Below are positions 50,842-56,671 of a stretch of 56,671 nucleotides of DNA, piece by piece. The first letter of the stretch is position 1; the number at the start of each line of letters is the position of its first letter. A model generated the notes under the pieces. It made no database searches, had not been told where the DNA came from, and was given only the letters and a program-made list of their open reading frames with translations. The DNA comes from an uncultured Spirochaetales bacterium (lineage in GTDB: Bacteria; Spirochaetota; Spirochaetia; Sphaerochaetales; Sphaerochaetaceae). The stretch is taken from the NCBI GenBank assembly GCA_949299185.1, contig CASFZR010000005.1, forward strand, positions 1-56,671. The letters run 5' to 3'. The translations under genes were made by a program, and so were the position numbers.

Positions 50842-51059
50842 AAAGGCTCCTTATATAGATGACGTTTGATACAGAAACGGCAAAAGATGAGCTTGATGGT
50901 ATCGTGCTACCACCGATAGGGAATATACCATGGATCCATCATCCTTCCTAGCCTGATTGCCTTAACCAAGAAGGCTCTCGTACATTTCGCAAGGCAGTAA
51001 TCTGAAAGCACGCCCGCAGCTCACTCCGCCAGGGCAATCCAAGGCTGAGAGGGTTTGCC

Positions 51060-52355
51060 TTATTTCTCGATAATCGTTGGATCCAGCAGAAAGTCATAGA
51101 TGCTCAATGTCAGGATGCCATACTCATCATAATATGGCTGTATGCTATCCTTCGTGATGATTATCTTCTTAAATGAGTCATCAATCTTCCTGAACGGCCT
51201 TGTTTCCTGAGCGCGCTTTGCTTCATCAGGCAGGGAATAAGCAGACTGGATGTAATATCTGGATGAACCTAGGTTGCATACGAAATCAACTTCAAGCTGC
51301 TTTCTAATCACCTTTCCATCCTGGTTTCTTTCAGCAATCTGCACGACGCCTACATCGACACTGTAACCGCGCATACATAGTTCGTTATAGATCACATTCT
51401 CCATGGAATGTGTCGCTTCAAATTGTCGGAAATCGATCCTTGCATTCCTTAGTCCCAGATCCGAGAAGTAGTATTTCTTCGGTGTTTCGATATAGGCTTT
51501 CCCCCGTATGTCATATCGCTCAGCTGCATCAATAAGAAAGGAATCCTCAAGGTAATCCAGGTATTTCCTTATGGTTGCGGAGGTTATTCTTGATTTCCTC
51601 GCGCTCCGAAAGGTGTTCTTCAGCTTCTCAGGATTGGTCAAGGACCCGATGGATGAGGCAAGGATATTCAGCAGATCTTCAAGTTCTCCGATGTTTTTCA
51701 CTTTGTTGCGTCTGGTGATATCCCGGATATAAATCTCGGAAAACAGGTTTTGCAATGCAACTGCCTTTTCTTCTCGTCCTTCACGCAGGACAACCATAGG
51801 GATCCCGCCATAAAGCATATATTCTGATAGCCCCATATACTTGTCTCCGCTATAGACGGACATGAACTCTGCAAAGCTCAAAGGATACATATGGACTTCA
51901 TCGCCACGGCCCGCGAATTCCGTAGCGATATCCTTAGACAGTAATCTCGCATTGCTGCCTGTCACATACACATCCATGTTGTCCTTCCGCAGATAGCCAT
52001 TCAAGACAGACACAAAGCAATCAAGCATCTGTATCTCATCAAGCAGCAGATAATACATTCCATCATCCATGATCCTGGAACGGATATAAGCCATGAACTT
52101 CTCAGGATCCACTCCGCGTCTTTCCCTTTCCATCTGAATCAGGTTCTCGCCAATCAGATGAAGATCATCCCCCGAATCGAATGCAAAGCGTATGATATGC
52201 CCGGCATCTACGCCGCTTTCAAGTAGATGATGATAGAAGAGAGTATTCAATAAAAAGGATTTGCCGCACCTGCGGATCCCGGTGATTATCTTGATCAATC
52301 CATTGTTCTTCCTTTTTACCAGCTTATCCAGATAGTAATCCCTGCGGATCTCCAT
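51060..52355 (-). CDS. AAA+ ATPase with DUF4143
   Basis: 431 aa. An N-terminal AAA domain has Walker A GIRRCGKSFLL (~23-33) and Walker B LLLDEIQML (~104-112), plus the sensor VYVTGSNARLLS (~128). The C-terminal DUF4143 follows (~200-360), ending in a PD-(D/E)XK-like fold with ERNQDGKVIRKQLEVDFVCN. These proteins are widespread in anaerobes and archaea and act as probable mobile or regulatory ATPases of unknown target. GCAGGAGG sits six nucleotides before the ATG at 52355, so earlier in-frame starts are not used. Lower GC than its neighbours suggests transfer. Confidence 0.88.
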   Translation of the reverse strand: MEIRRDYYLDKLVKRKNNGLIKIITGIRRCGKSFLLNTLFYHHLLESGVDAGHIIRFAFDSGDDLHLIGENLIQMERERRGVDPEKFMAYIRSRIMDDGMYYLLLDEIQMLDCFVSVLNGYLRKDNMDVYVTGSNARLLSKDIATEFAGRGDEVHMYPLSFAEFMSVYSGDKYMGLSEYMLYGGIPMVVLREGREEKAVALQNLFSEIYIRDITRRNKVKNIGELEDLLNILASSIGSLTNPEKLKNTFRSARKSRITSATIRKYLDYLEDSFLIDAAERYDIRGKAYIETPKKYYFSDLGLRNARIDFRQFEATHSMENVIYNELCMRGYSVDVGVVQIAERNQDGKVIRKQLEVDFVCNLGSSRYYIQSAYSLPDEAKRAQETRPFRKIDDSFKKIIITKDSIQPYYDEYGILTLSIYDFLLDPTIIEK

Positions 52356-52379
52356 TGCCATCCTCCTGCAAAGGATTTT

Positions 52380-52489
52380 TGCAACATGTTGCACTTTTCT
52401 ATTCCAGAATATCGCACAGGCGTGTAAGATGCAACAAAAAATCCTCATTCAGAGATGATTTCCGTGAATTGTTGCAATTTTCTATTCTA
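52380..52489 (-). promoter_or_regulatory. Palindrome and repeated boxes upstream of the DUF4143 gene
   Basis: A perfect 14-nt palindrome TGCAACATGTTGCA (52380-52393) lies 24 nt before the start codon. The overlapping 18-nt box TTGCACTTTTCTATTCCA (52389-52406) recurs as TTGCAATTTTCTATTCTA (52472-52489). A further AGGATTTTT/AAAAAATCCT inverted pair encloses the region. The arrangement suggests an operator, possibly for autoregulation. Confidence 0.4.
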
Positions 52490-52539
52490 CGCCACATGTT
52501 TCAGGAAGATTCTCTCCTTGCACTGATATGGCAGCAGTT

Positions 52540-52592
52540 CAAGAATAAGTGATTCCGGGGCCAGCGATTGATGGAATACGATCTCGGATAAC
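52540..52592 (+). repeat. Imperfect direct repeat, left copy
   Basis: About 53 nt beginning TTCAAG and TAAGTGATTCCG and containing CCAGCGATTGATGGAATAC, repeated at 53584-53636 with only a few changes. The two copies flank the toxin-antitoxin cassette. Confidence 0.75.
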
Positions 52593-52683
52593 ACATCCGG
52601 AATCCCCATAACACACAATGGATCAGTTGCCGCAGATCATGCGGGTACTATCTTCCAATGCGCTAAGCCAATTCTTGATCGGC

Positions 52684-52717
52684 AAAGGCCTTGTGTCACC
52701 TTCTGTGTATGCTGATG
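52684..52717 (+). repeat. Second imperfect direct repeat, left copy
   Basis: A 34-nt segment (AAAGGCCTTGTGTCACC...) is about 80% identical to 53840-53873, which abuts the 3' end of tRNA-Ile. Both repeat pairs keep the same order, so the left region looks like an old copy of the tRNA-flanking sequence. The rest of 52593-52793 shows no gene. Confidence 0.55.
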
Positions 52718-52793
52718 TGTTCAAGCATACTTGATGATACAATCGGACGAAGCCTTCAGAGGGGTGGTTAAATTCAGCAAAAGCGGCTAGCCT

Positions 52794-53018
52794 TCATGCC
52801 GCTTCGTATTCAACTACAAAGAACTCGCTATTCAGCTTCCTTGCCTTCGTTACGATTCTCTCGATATTCTGCATGACCTCGTCGGTATAATACTTCTCTC
52901 CGCACAGAGTGCATTCCAGACAAGGGACATTCTTGATGATGATTGTATACTCACCGAGTACTGCTACATATGTTGCCGTGGATTCTTTGAGTTCTCTACA
53001 ACGGCAGCATGGACACAC
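52794..53018 (-). CDS. YgiT-type zinc-finger protein, orphan
   Basis: 74 aa. The body ELKESTATYVAVLGEYTIIIKNVPCLECTLCGEKYYTDE matches the YgiT/MqsA-N zinc-finger family (quoted in part: ELKESTATYVAVLG, IIIKNVPCLECTLCG). The second CxxC is intact; the first is read as C2-x-x-C5 with one extra residue before ELKES, so its zinc knuckle is slightly unusual. YgiT proteins are normally antitoxins next to an MqsR or DUF4258-type toxin; none is present. It lies 17 nt after the RelE-type gene. Confidence 0.8.
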   Translation of the reverse strand: MCPCCRCRELKESTATYVAVLGEYTIIIKNVPCLECTLCGEKYYTDEVMQNIERIVTKARKLNSEFFVVEYEAA

Positions 53019-53035
53019 ATTATTTCATCCTTTCA

Positions 53036-53290
53036 TCAATAGATGTTCTTTCTGTGACCGATCTTAAGTACAGAGATTATGATCTTAGCATCCTGAATCT
53101 CACAGATCACTCTGTAATCTCCAACGCGATAGCGCCATAGGCCTCTCATATTCTCGACAAGAGCCTTGCCTCTGCTTCTGGGATTCTCAAGAAGGGCTAC
53201 TTCATCCATATAATCAAGGATCCTCTTCTGCTTGGTCTTGTCGAGCTTCTTTAGCTGCTTTCTCGCCGTTTCGGTGTACTCAATCTTCAT
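53036..53290 (-). CDS. RelE/ParE-family toxin
   Basis: 84 aa, the size of a typical RelE. It opens with IEYTETARKQLKKLDKTKQKRI and has the core GLWRYRVGDYRVICEI (~50-65) and the C-terminal VLKIGHRKNIY with the usual basic/His/Tyr residues of ribosome-dependent mRNA interferases. Start overlaps the antitoxin stop by 4 nt, the standard relBE arrangement. It would cut mRNA in the ribosome when freed. Confidence 0.92.
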   Translation of the reverse strand: MKIEYTETARKQLKKLDKTKQKRILDYMDEVALLENPRSRGKALVENMRGLWRYRVGDYRVICEIQDAKIIISVLKIGHRKNIY

Positions 53291-53520
53291 AGACCAAGCT
53301 CTTTCCTGATCTCATCAGATGAGTATGTCTTTTCCTTTCCGGCTCTGACTTTCTCGCTTATGTCTATGGCATCATAGATATCTTCTATCTCAGAGAGGTA
53401 ATCCTCAAGAAGGACATTGTAATAGAAGCCAGAGCTGCGCCTTGTCCTCTTGGCAAGATTGTCGACACGCTCCTTCAGTTCTGGTGTAGTTCTGAATGTC
53501 ACAGTTGATGTCAATGCCAT
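53287..53520 (-). CDS. RelB/DinJ-like ribbon-helix-helix antitoxin
   Basis: 77 aa. The N-terminal TSTVTFRTTPELKERVDNLAKRT is a ribbon-helix-helix DNA-binding region that lets the complex repress its own promoter; the C-terminal acidic part (YSSDEIRKELGL) wraps the toxin. GAGGAGAA upstream sets the ATG at 53520, so the earlier start at 53562 is not used. First gene of the cassette. Confidence 0.88.
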   Translation of the reverse strand: MALTSTVTFRTTPELKERVDNLAKRTRRSSGFYYNVLLEDYLSEIEDIYDAIDISEKVRAGKEKTYSSDEIRKELGL

Positions 53521-53583
53521 ATCATTCTCCTCTCCGATTAGAATGTAATACATAGTTTTCAATGTGTCAAAATGTATTCACAC

Positions 53584-53636
53584 TTCAAGGCTAAGTGATT
53601 CCGTGTCCAGCGATTGATGGAATACAATTTCGATAA
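53584..53636 (+). repeat. Imperfect direct repeat, right copy
   Basis: The partner of 52540-52592. It lies beyond the antitoxin start, so a segment of roughly 1.04 kb with the relBE and ygiT genes is bracketed. The sequence 53637-53791 shows no gene. Confidence 0.75.
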
Positions 53637-53791
53637 TCCGCTTTTCTTCTGAAAAACCCTGAAACTTGAAGCAACTGTCACTTAGCGGAAAACACAACGT
53701 GAACATAGCTAAACAGGAGAATCCAAAGCCTTCATCCAACGAAACTTCCAAGGGCGTATCAGTGAATATGCCGCCATTCTGGCGGGTCGCG

Positions 53792-53826
53792 TAAAAAAAT
53801 GGAGCGGCTCCTTGGAATACCGCTCC
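53792..53826 (-). terminator. Terminator of tRNA-Ile
   Basis: The stem GGAGCGG (minus strand, from 53826)/CCGCTCC with a 12-nt loop is followed by ATTTTTTTA on the minus strand. It follows the tRNA by about 45 nt. Confidence 0.8.
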
Positions 53827-53839
53827 TTGCTTTGCGATA

Positions 53840-53873
53840 AAAGGCTCTGTATCACCTTTTGCGTTTGTTGATG
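53840..53873 (+). repeat. Second imperfect direct repeat, right copy
   Basis: This copy overlaps the last two bases of the tRNA-Ile gene and resembles 52684-52717. It may be a relic of integration or duplication at the tRNA 3' end. Confidence 0.5.
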
Positions 53874-53944
53874 GGCCCAGCTGGATTTGAACCGGCGACC
53901 CAAGGATTATGAGTCCTTTGCTCTAACCGCTGAGCTATAGGCCC
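53872..53944 (-). tRNA. tRNA-Ile (CAU anticodon, lysidine type)
   Basis: 73 nt; the CCA end is not encoded. Acceptor GGGCCTA pairs with TGGGCCC, the D arm is AGCTC...GAGC, the anticodon loop is CTCATAA, and the T arm is GCCGGTTCAAATCCAGC. The anticodon CAT with this acceptor and the ACTCATAAT context resembles the isoleucine tRNA whose C34 is changed to lysidine by TilS, not methionine tRNA. tilS is not in the window. Confidence 0.9.
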
Positions 53945-54004
53945 TAGTCGTCTTTGAAACAACTTGTAAGAAGTTAGCAGTTATTCAGGAGAATATCAAT
54001 AGCC

Positions 54005-54367
54005 TTACAGCAACAAATCGTAGCCTGCATCGGCGAGCGCGGCTATCGCCCCTTCCCTATCCTTGACAAGTATGTAATCGGTGTTGAACGTCGAGATGGC
54101 GAAGATACCGATCCCTGCAGAGGCAAGCACTCCCGCTATGCCGGAGAGGATTCCTATCAGGGAGAATTCAAGGATGCCTTCTATCATGAACGCACTCCAG
54201 CCATCATCCCTCTCGATGGTGTCTCCCGGAACATCGCACGTCCTGCAGACAAGAGATCTCTCATCAGGGGTGTTCCCGATGAAGCAGTATGGCGCATTGA
54301 GATCAACACGCGAGTAATCCGCTACCTTGCAAACGGAAAACGACTCTTCTATGACCTTTATCCTCAT
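54005..54367 (-). CDS. ACT-domain protein
   Basis: 120 aa. The C-terminal half FSLIGILSGIAGVLASAGIGIFAISTFNTDYILV (quoted in part: LIGILSGIAGVLASAGIGIF, STFNTDYILV) is an ACT-type ligand-binding fold of the COG3603 group. The N-terminal half (CFIGNTPDERSLVC) is a second ACT-like module. These proteins probably sense amino acids or related small molecules; no partner is linked. The gene is divergent from the aldo/keto reductase. Confidence 0.85.
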   Translation of the reverse strand: MRIKVIEESFSVCKVADYSRVDLNAPYCFIGNTPDERSLVCRTCDVPGDTIERDDGWSAFMIEGILEFSLIGILSGIAGVLASAGIGIFAISTFNTDYILVKDREGAIAALADAGYDLLL

Positions 54368-54431
54368 GCATCTATTCTCGCATCATGCCCGTACCCATTC
54401 AATATGTGCTAACATCTCTCCGGAGAGGAAC

Positions 54432-55577
54432 ATGATATACAGGACATTAGGAATGACAGGGCTCAGCGTCAGCGAGATAGGACTCGGCGGAGAATGGCTT
54501 GAACGTCATGGCAGGGACGAGGTCGTCAGGATCGTCAGGTACTGCGAGGAGAAGGGCATAAACATACTAGACTGCTGGATGTCGGAGCCAAACGTGCGCT
54601 CGAATATAGGGGCGGCGATCGCAGGGAGAAGGGATAGCTGGATCATACAGGGACATATGGGCTCAACCTGGCAGGGAGGGCAGTATGTAAAGACGAGGGA
54701 TCTCGATAAGGTCCAGGAAGCCTTCTGCGACCTCCTTAATAGATTAGGCACTGATTATATCGATCTAGGAATGATACATTTCGTTGATGAGGTAAGGGAA
54801 TTCCATGAGATCATGCAAGGGGAGTTCTATCAGTACGCCCTCTCACTGAAGGAGAAAGGCATCATCCGCCATATAGGAATGAGCACGCATAACCCCGCGG
54901 TGGCGAGGCTTGCGGCAGAGAGCGGGAAGATCGAGATGCTGCTCTTCAGCGTGAATCCCGCATTTGACATGCTTCCTGCATCAGAGGATCTAGACAAGTA
55001 CTTCGAGGCAGGAACCTACGGAGAGGGGATCGGGGGAATAGCACCAGAACGCGCTGAGCTATATCGCATATGCGAACAGCGTGGTGTCGGCATCACCGTG
55101 ATGAAGGGCTATGCAGGAGGAAGGCTCTTCGATGAGAGGATATCCCCATTCGGCATCGCCCTTACTCCCGTGCAGTGCATCCACTACGCGCTCACGCGTC
55201 CTGCGGTGGCAAGCATCATGGTCGGCTATGACTCGATGGAGCATGTCGATGCGGCAGTAGCCTATGAGAGCGCGACGGACGAGGAGAAGGACTACGCCAC
55301 GGCGCTTGCAGGCGCGCCGTTCCATGCCTATTCGGGGCAATGCACATACTGCGGGCACTGCGCCCCATGCCCATCCGGCATAGATATCGCGATGGTAGGT
55401 AAGCTCTATGATCTCGCGACGATGCACAAGGAGGTCCCTGCATCATTGAAAGCGCATTATGAAAGCCTCTCGGCAAACGGCAAGGACTGCATCGGATGCG
55501 AAGGCTGCGAGGCAAGATGTCCCTTCGGCGTCCATGTGATAGAGCGCATGAGGAAGGCCGAGGAGGTATTCCGCTGA
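54432..55577 (+). CDS. Aldo/keto reductase with C-terminal [4Fe-4S] sites
   Basis: 381 aa. TIM-barrel AKR with the start YRTLGMTGLSVSEIGLGG, and the pair DYIDLGMIHF (~114) and HIGMSTHNPAVARLA (~153). After ~300 residues a ferredoxin-like part follows: CTYCGHCAPCP (~304-314) and CIGCEGCEARCPFG (~354-367). The AKR tyrosine position reads less typical, as in the Fe-S class of predicted oxidoreductases. Substrate unknown, redox enzyme of anaerobes. CGGAGAGGA precedes the ATG at 54432; the longer frame from 54327 lacks homology. Confidence 0.9.
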   Translation: MIYRTLGMTGLSVSEIGLGGEWLERHGRDEVVRIVRYCEEKGINILDCWMSEPNVRSNIGAAIAGRRDSWIIQGHMGSTWQGGQYVKTRDLDKVQEAFCDLLNRLGTDYIDLGMIHFVDEVREFHEIMQGEFYQYALSLKEKGIIRHIGMSTHNPAVARLAAESGKIEMLLFSVNPAFDMLPASEDLDKYFEAGTYGEGIGGIAPERAELYRICEQRGVGITVMKGYAGGRLFDERISPFGIALTPVQCIHYALTRPAVASIMVGYDSMEHVDAAVAYESATDEEKDYATALAGAPFHAYSGQCTYCGHCAPCPSGIDIAMVGKLYDLATMHKEVPASLKAHYESLSANGKDCIGCEGCEARCPFGVHVIERMRKAEEVFR

Positions 55578-55586
55578 TGACGAGAA

Positions 55587-55610
55587 TGGCCCGTCGCTAA
55601 GGACGGGCCA
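55587..55610. terminator. Hairpin between convergent genes
   Basis: A perfect 9-bp stem TGGCCCGTC/GACGGGCCA with a 6-nt loop lies between the stop of the reductase and the stop of hsp20. T-runs are weak on both sides, but the position fits a shared terminator. Confidence 0.6.
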
Positions 55611-55626
55611 CATGCCTTGAAGGCGG

Positions 55627-56061
55627 TTACTTACCGATCTTGACCTCGATCTGCCTTGGCTTCTCCTCCGGCTTCTTTGGAAGCCTTACGGTAAGGATGC
55701 CGTTCTCGAAATCCGCGCTGATAGCGTTCTCATCGAGTCCGTCAGGAAGGCTGAACGACCTGGAGAATGAGGTATGCCGTCTCTCCTTCACCAGATACTT
55801 CCTTCCCTCCTTCTCGCTCTCGCTCTCATTGCTCTCACCGGAGATGTGCAGCACATGCTTCTCAACATAGAGCTTCACGTCCTTCTCCGAGAACCCCGGA
55901 AGCTCAGCCTTGATGGTGAACTCATCGTTCGTCTCCTCTATATCAACGGCTGGAACCTTCGAGGAGTACGAACCCCATGCGTTGAGCATCGAATCGAAGA
56001 AATCATCGAATACGGATACATCACCTCTCCTTCCATCATACCTTGTTACGTCATTAGCCAT
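55627..56061 (-). CDS. Small heat-shock protein Hsp20
   Basis: 144 aa, alpha-crystallin domain chaperone that binds unfolding proteins without ATP. VDIEETNDEFTIKAELPGF (~39-57), VKLYVEKHVLHISGE (~62) and the late FENGILTVRLPK (~117-128) are the family strands; the C-terminal motif is weak. An AGGAGG site precedes the ATG. It is alone on its strand. Confidence 0.95.
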   Translation of the reverse strand: MANDVTRYDGRRGDVSVFDDFFDSMLNAWGSYSSKVPAVDIEETNDEFTIKAELPGFSEKDVKLYVEKHVLHISGESNESESEKEGRKYLVKERRHTSFSRSFSLPDGLDENAISADFENGILTVRLPKKPEEKPRQIEVKIGK

Positions 56062-56108
56062 TTTATTGCCTCCTGAATCTATCTATCTTATCGTTCCTTC
56101 TGGAACAC

Positions 56109-56125
56109 CAATCTATATGCATAAG
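56109..56125 (-). promoter_or_regulatory. Possible sigma-54-like promoter of hsp20
   Basis: On the minus strand TTGGCATGGCTTATGCA holds GG and GC 10 nt apart, as in -24/-12 promoters, with deviations from TGGCAC-N5-TTGCA. It may be chance; no CIRCE element is seen upstream. The rest of 56158-56420 shows no gene; TGGTCCGGA occurs twice (near 56359 and 56401). Confidence 0.25.
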
Positions 56126-56420
56126 CCATGCCAATATATTTATTTCCTTATTTTATAAAGAGTTACATTTTACTGCAAAACAAAGATAATATCGGAACAG
56201 GACAAAATGCGCCGCAGGGAGGCGAGATGGAGGAGCAAAGAGTGTCATTTTGATTCAGCCTATGCCGGATGCCGGAGAAAAGCGGGACAATAAGGCAAAG
56301 AGAAAGGCAACCCACCTTGGACCAGTGTCCCTAGACGGATTGCCATTCGTTCTCATCGATGGTCCGGAACCCACATCCACTGTCGACCTTTGCCGCCCAA
56401 TGGTCCGGATTACATCTCTT

Positions 56421-56493
56421 TAGCAGGGGCAGGACTCGAACCTGCGACCTCCGGGTTATGAGCCCGACGAGCTGCCAACTGCTCTACCCTACG
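56421..56493 (-). tRNA. Initiator tRNA-Met (CAU)
   Basis: 73 nt, CCA not encoded. The acceptor CGTAGGG pairs with CCCTGCT except at 1:72 (C versus T), the mismatch typical of bacterial initiators. The anticodon stem has three consecutive G-C pairs (GGG...CCC) around CTCATAA, and the D stem has A11-U24. These three features together mark tRNA-fMet rather than the elongator. Confidence 0.9.
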
Positions 56494-56508
56494 TCGATTG
56501 TCCAGATA

Positions 56509-56537
56509 AATCTAATGACTTTGCGCAACACTGTCAA
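56509..56537 (-). promoter_or_regulatory. Promoter of initiator tRNA
   Basis: On the minus strand TTGACA (56532-56537), 17 nt, TAGATT (56509-56514), 15 nt before the tRNA 5' end. A near-perfect sigma-70 promoter. Confidence 0.75.
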
Positions 56538-56600
56538 TAGCGCATTGGGCTTTTCTCAAAAAAAGATGATCCTATGATATAATCCTCCATCGGAGGCAAT

Positions 56601-56671
56601 ATGGACGCGAACAAGAGGAAGATGACCCAGGCCATCATCAAGAGGACGCTGGAGAACCTTGAGAGAAACCG
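56601..56671 (+). CDS. Start of an LUD-like gene, cut by the window edge
   Basis: A GGAGG six nucleotides upstream and a TATAAT at 56578-56583 precede an ATG. The 23 visible codons read MDANKRKMTQAIIKRTLENL, which resembles the N-terminus of LUD-domain proteins such as those annotated as lactate-utilisation proteins (KRTxENLExN). The rest lies outside. The identification is tentative. Confidence 0.5.
   Translation, partial: MDANKRKMTQAIIKRTLENLERN

Noticed and set aside
52355..52448. N-terminal extension of the DUF4143 ATPase
   Set aside because: The extension covers the palindromic upstream region and the ribosome binding site; the AAA homology begins at the ATG at 52355.
53709..53903. 64-aa minus-strand ORF with RRFKSSWAHQQ
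   Set aside because: It is read through the tRNA-Ile gene and its terminator; such phrases are a well-known artefact of translating tRNA 3' ends.
56359..56577. 72-aa plus-strand ORF with GRTRTCDLRVMSPTS
   Set aside because: Antisense of the initiator tRNA; a common spurious ORF.

Overview
The window reads as a chromosomal piece of an anaerobic, fermentative bacterium, most likely a spirochaete of the Sphaerochaeta type. The reasons are an archaeal-type class I lysyl-tRNA synthetase, an NAD-linked multimeric [FeFe] hydrogenase under a divergent Rex gene, AddAB rather than RecBCD, several lipoprotein and outer-membrane-type genes, and a moderately GC-rich, densely packed coding style. The assignment is inference from gene content; no rRNA is present to confirm it.

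Layout. 0.3-3.3 kb: an orphan PTS EIIA with a small membrane protein, then a large secreted lipoprotein. 3.3-9.1 kb: a five-gene minus-strand hydrogenase operon (HydC, a GHKL ATPase, a thioredoxin-fold subunit, HydB, HydA) divergent from rex. 9.0-15.2 kb: DNA glycosylase, secreted EEP-family hydrolase, ClpP, and a purine salvage pair (NCS2 permease and adenine deaminase, divergent), then recX. 15.5-17.7 kb: an AT-richer insert with a DUF3800 gene behind a structured leader and a frameshifted Abi_2 (HEPN) gene. 17.9-22.7 kb: rplM-rpsI, a UvrD/PcrA-like helicase, rimO. 22.7-27.7 kb: accessory zone with an AAA/PD-(D/E)XK protein, a SprT-like/DUF2786 protein, three tiny coupled ORFs leading into a broken FRG-domain gene, a lipoprotein sharing its breakpoint, and an unrecognised 295-aa protein. 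27.87-27.97 kb: a candidate small RNA. 28.1-32.3 kb: a coupled operon aroA, threonine aldolase, EFR1-type ferredoxin/flavodoxin, PatB/MalY aminotransferase. 32.3-38.1 kb: addB-addA. 38.1-41.5 kb: membrane protein, CPBP protease, secreted nuclease, era. 41.5-47.1 kb: a minus operon lysS, NADPH-FMN reductase family protein, two ABC half-transporters. 47.2-50.8 kb: RlpA/SPOR-type protein, a truncated CrtO-like acyltransferase, an outer-membrane beta-barrel candidate, an LUD protein and a YczE-like membrane protein. 51-54 kb: DUF4143 AAA ATPase, a RelBE cassette with an orphan YgiT zinc finger between imperfect direct repeats, and tRNA-Ile(CAU). 54-56.7 kb: ACT-domain protein, Fe-S aldo/keto reductase, Hsp20, initiator tRNA-Met and the first codons of a second LUD-like gene.

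How the genes fit together. Redox control by Rex over hydrogenase suits sugar fermentation with H2 as electron sink. Permease plus adenine deaminase import and deaminate adenine. The most unusual signals are (i) at least eleven genes whose predicted -10 box sits only 5-8 nt before the start codon with no Shine-Dalgarno, which suggests common leaderless mRNAs, (ii) a leader before DUF3800 with four alternating complementary ACTGG/CCAGT blocks and a hairpin that would hide the ribosome binding site, (iii) an orphan promoter-hairpin-terminator unit at 27.87 kb, and (iv) several eroded defence or toxin-antitoxin modules.
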